Below are positions 5,953-6,129 of a DNA stretch of 6,129 bases, one piece after another. The position numbers and the translations under genes were made by a program. Below the pieces are notes generated by a model that did not search any database, was not told the DNA's origin, and saw nothing but the letters and a program-made list of their open reading frames with translations. Every line of letters starts with the position of its first letter. Within the stretch, counting starts at the first letter, position 1. The DNA is from Bacillota bacterium (GTDB lineage Bacteria > Bacillota > Clostridia > Lachnospirales > Lachnospiraceae): positions 1-6,129 of the forward strand of contig JAFAEB010000336.1 in assembly GCA_023424235.1 (NCBI GenBank). The letters are read 5' to 3'.

Positions 5953-6129
5953 TTATTCTCCCACTAATACTTCATTTAATATAGCTGCTAAGTATACCAT
6001 TGAGTTCATTGCTTCCTCTACTGTATTTAAGTTAGTTCCTACTTCTGCTAATATAGATTTTTCCCTAAAATGAAGATTATAACGATAGGCATGTAAATAA
6101 TTTTTAAACATTAAACCTGGGAATAATTC
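5953..6129 (-). CDS. spoIIP: SpoIIP, stage II sporulation protein P (C-terminal 58 residues)
   Basis: The last 58 codons of a gene that enters from the right edge, ending in TAA. The text contains LHFREKSILAEVGTNLNTVEEA (fragment residues 19-40) and then YLAAILNEVL. This matches the C-terminus of SpoIIP, a membrane-anchored peptidoglycan amidase and endopeptidase that works with SpoIID and SpoIIM during engulfment of the forespore. The glutamate of ILAEVG (fragment residue 29) is at the position of the conserved catalytic glutamate of amidase-type hydrolases. The location immediately upstream of lepA is the standard clostridial and bacillar order (gpr-spoIIP-lepA), which strengthens a call made from a short fragment. 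No clear terminator is visible after the stop. Confidence 0.88.
   Translation of the reverse strand, partial: ELFPGLMFKNYLHAYRYNLHFREKSILAEVGTNLNTVEEAMNSMVYLAAILNEVLVGE

Overview
The window looks like a chromosomal segment of a low-GC, endospore-forming Firmicute, most likely a Clostridia member close to Lachnospiraceae (Lachnoclostridium-like). The base composition is AT-rich. The DnaK lacks the N-terminal-quadrant insert of Gram-negative DnaK. A perfect CIRCE operator precedes hrcA. The gene order spoIIP-lepA-hemW-hrcA-grpE-dnaK is the conserved Firmicutes arrangement. The genus assignment is inference from gene order and style, not from a database match.

Every gene is on the minus strand, so transcription runs from right to left. 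From the right edge these are: the last 58 codons of spoIIP (sporulation cell-wall hydrolase); a 219-nt gap holding a good extended -10 sigmaA promoter; lepA (elongation factor 4); a 102-nt gap occupied almost entirely by an 80-bp imperfect inverted repeat; hemW (radical-SAM heme chaperone) with an unusual repeat-built N-terminal extension; a 130-nt regulatory gap with a sigmaA promoter, a second inverted repeat lying over that promoter and a perfect CIRCE; hrcA (heat-shock repressor); grpE (nucleotide exchange factor) 18 nt later; a 93-nt gap; and the first 199 codons of dnaK, which runs off the left edge. dnaJ would be expected beyond that edge.

There are probably two transcription units plus the tail of a third: spoIIP (sporulation-specific), lepA-hemW (housekeeping promoter) and hrcA-grpE-dnaK (heat-shock operon). 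In the last unit HrcA represses its own operon through CIRCE, and GrpE and DnaK form the chaperone machine that the operon supplies.

No undescribed multi-gene system is visible and the genes are standard. The items worth a second look are non-coding or intragenic: the four CIRCE-type half-sites around the hrcA promoter, the MITE-like palindrome between lepA and hemW, and the five-residue-period repeat at the start of HemW.
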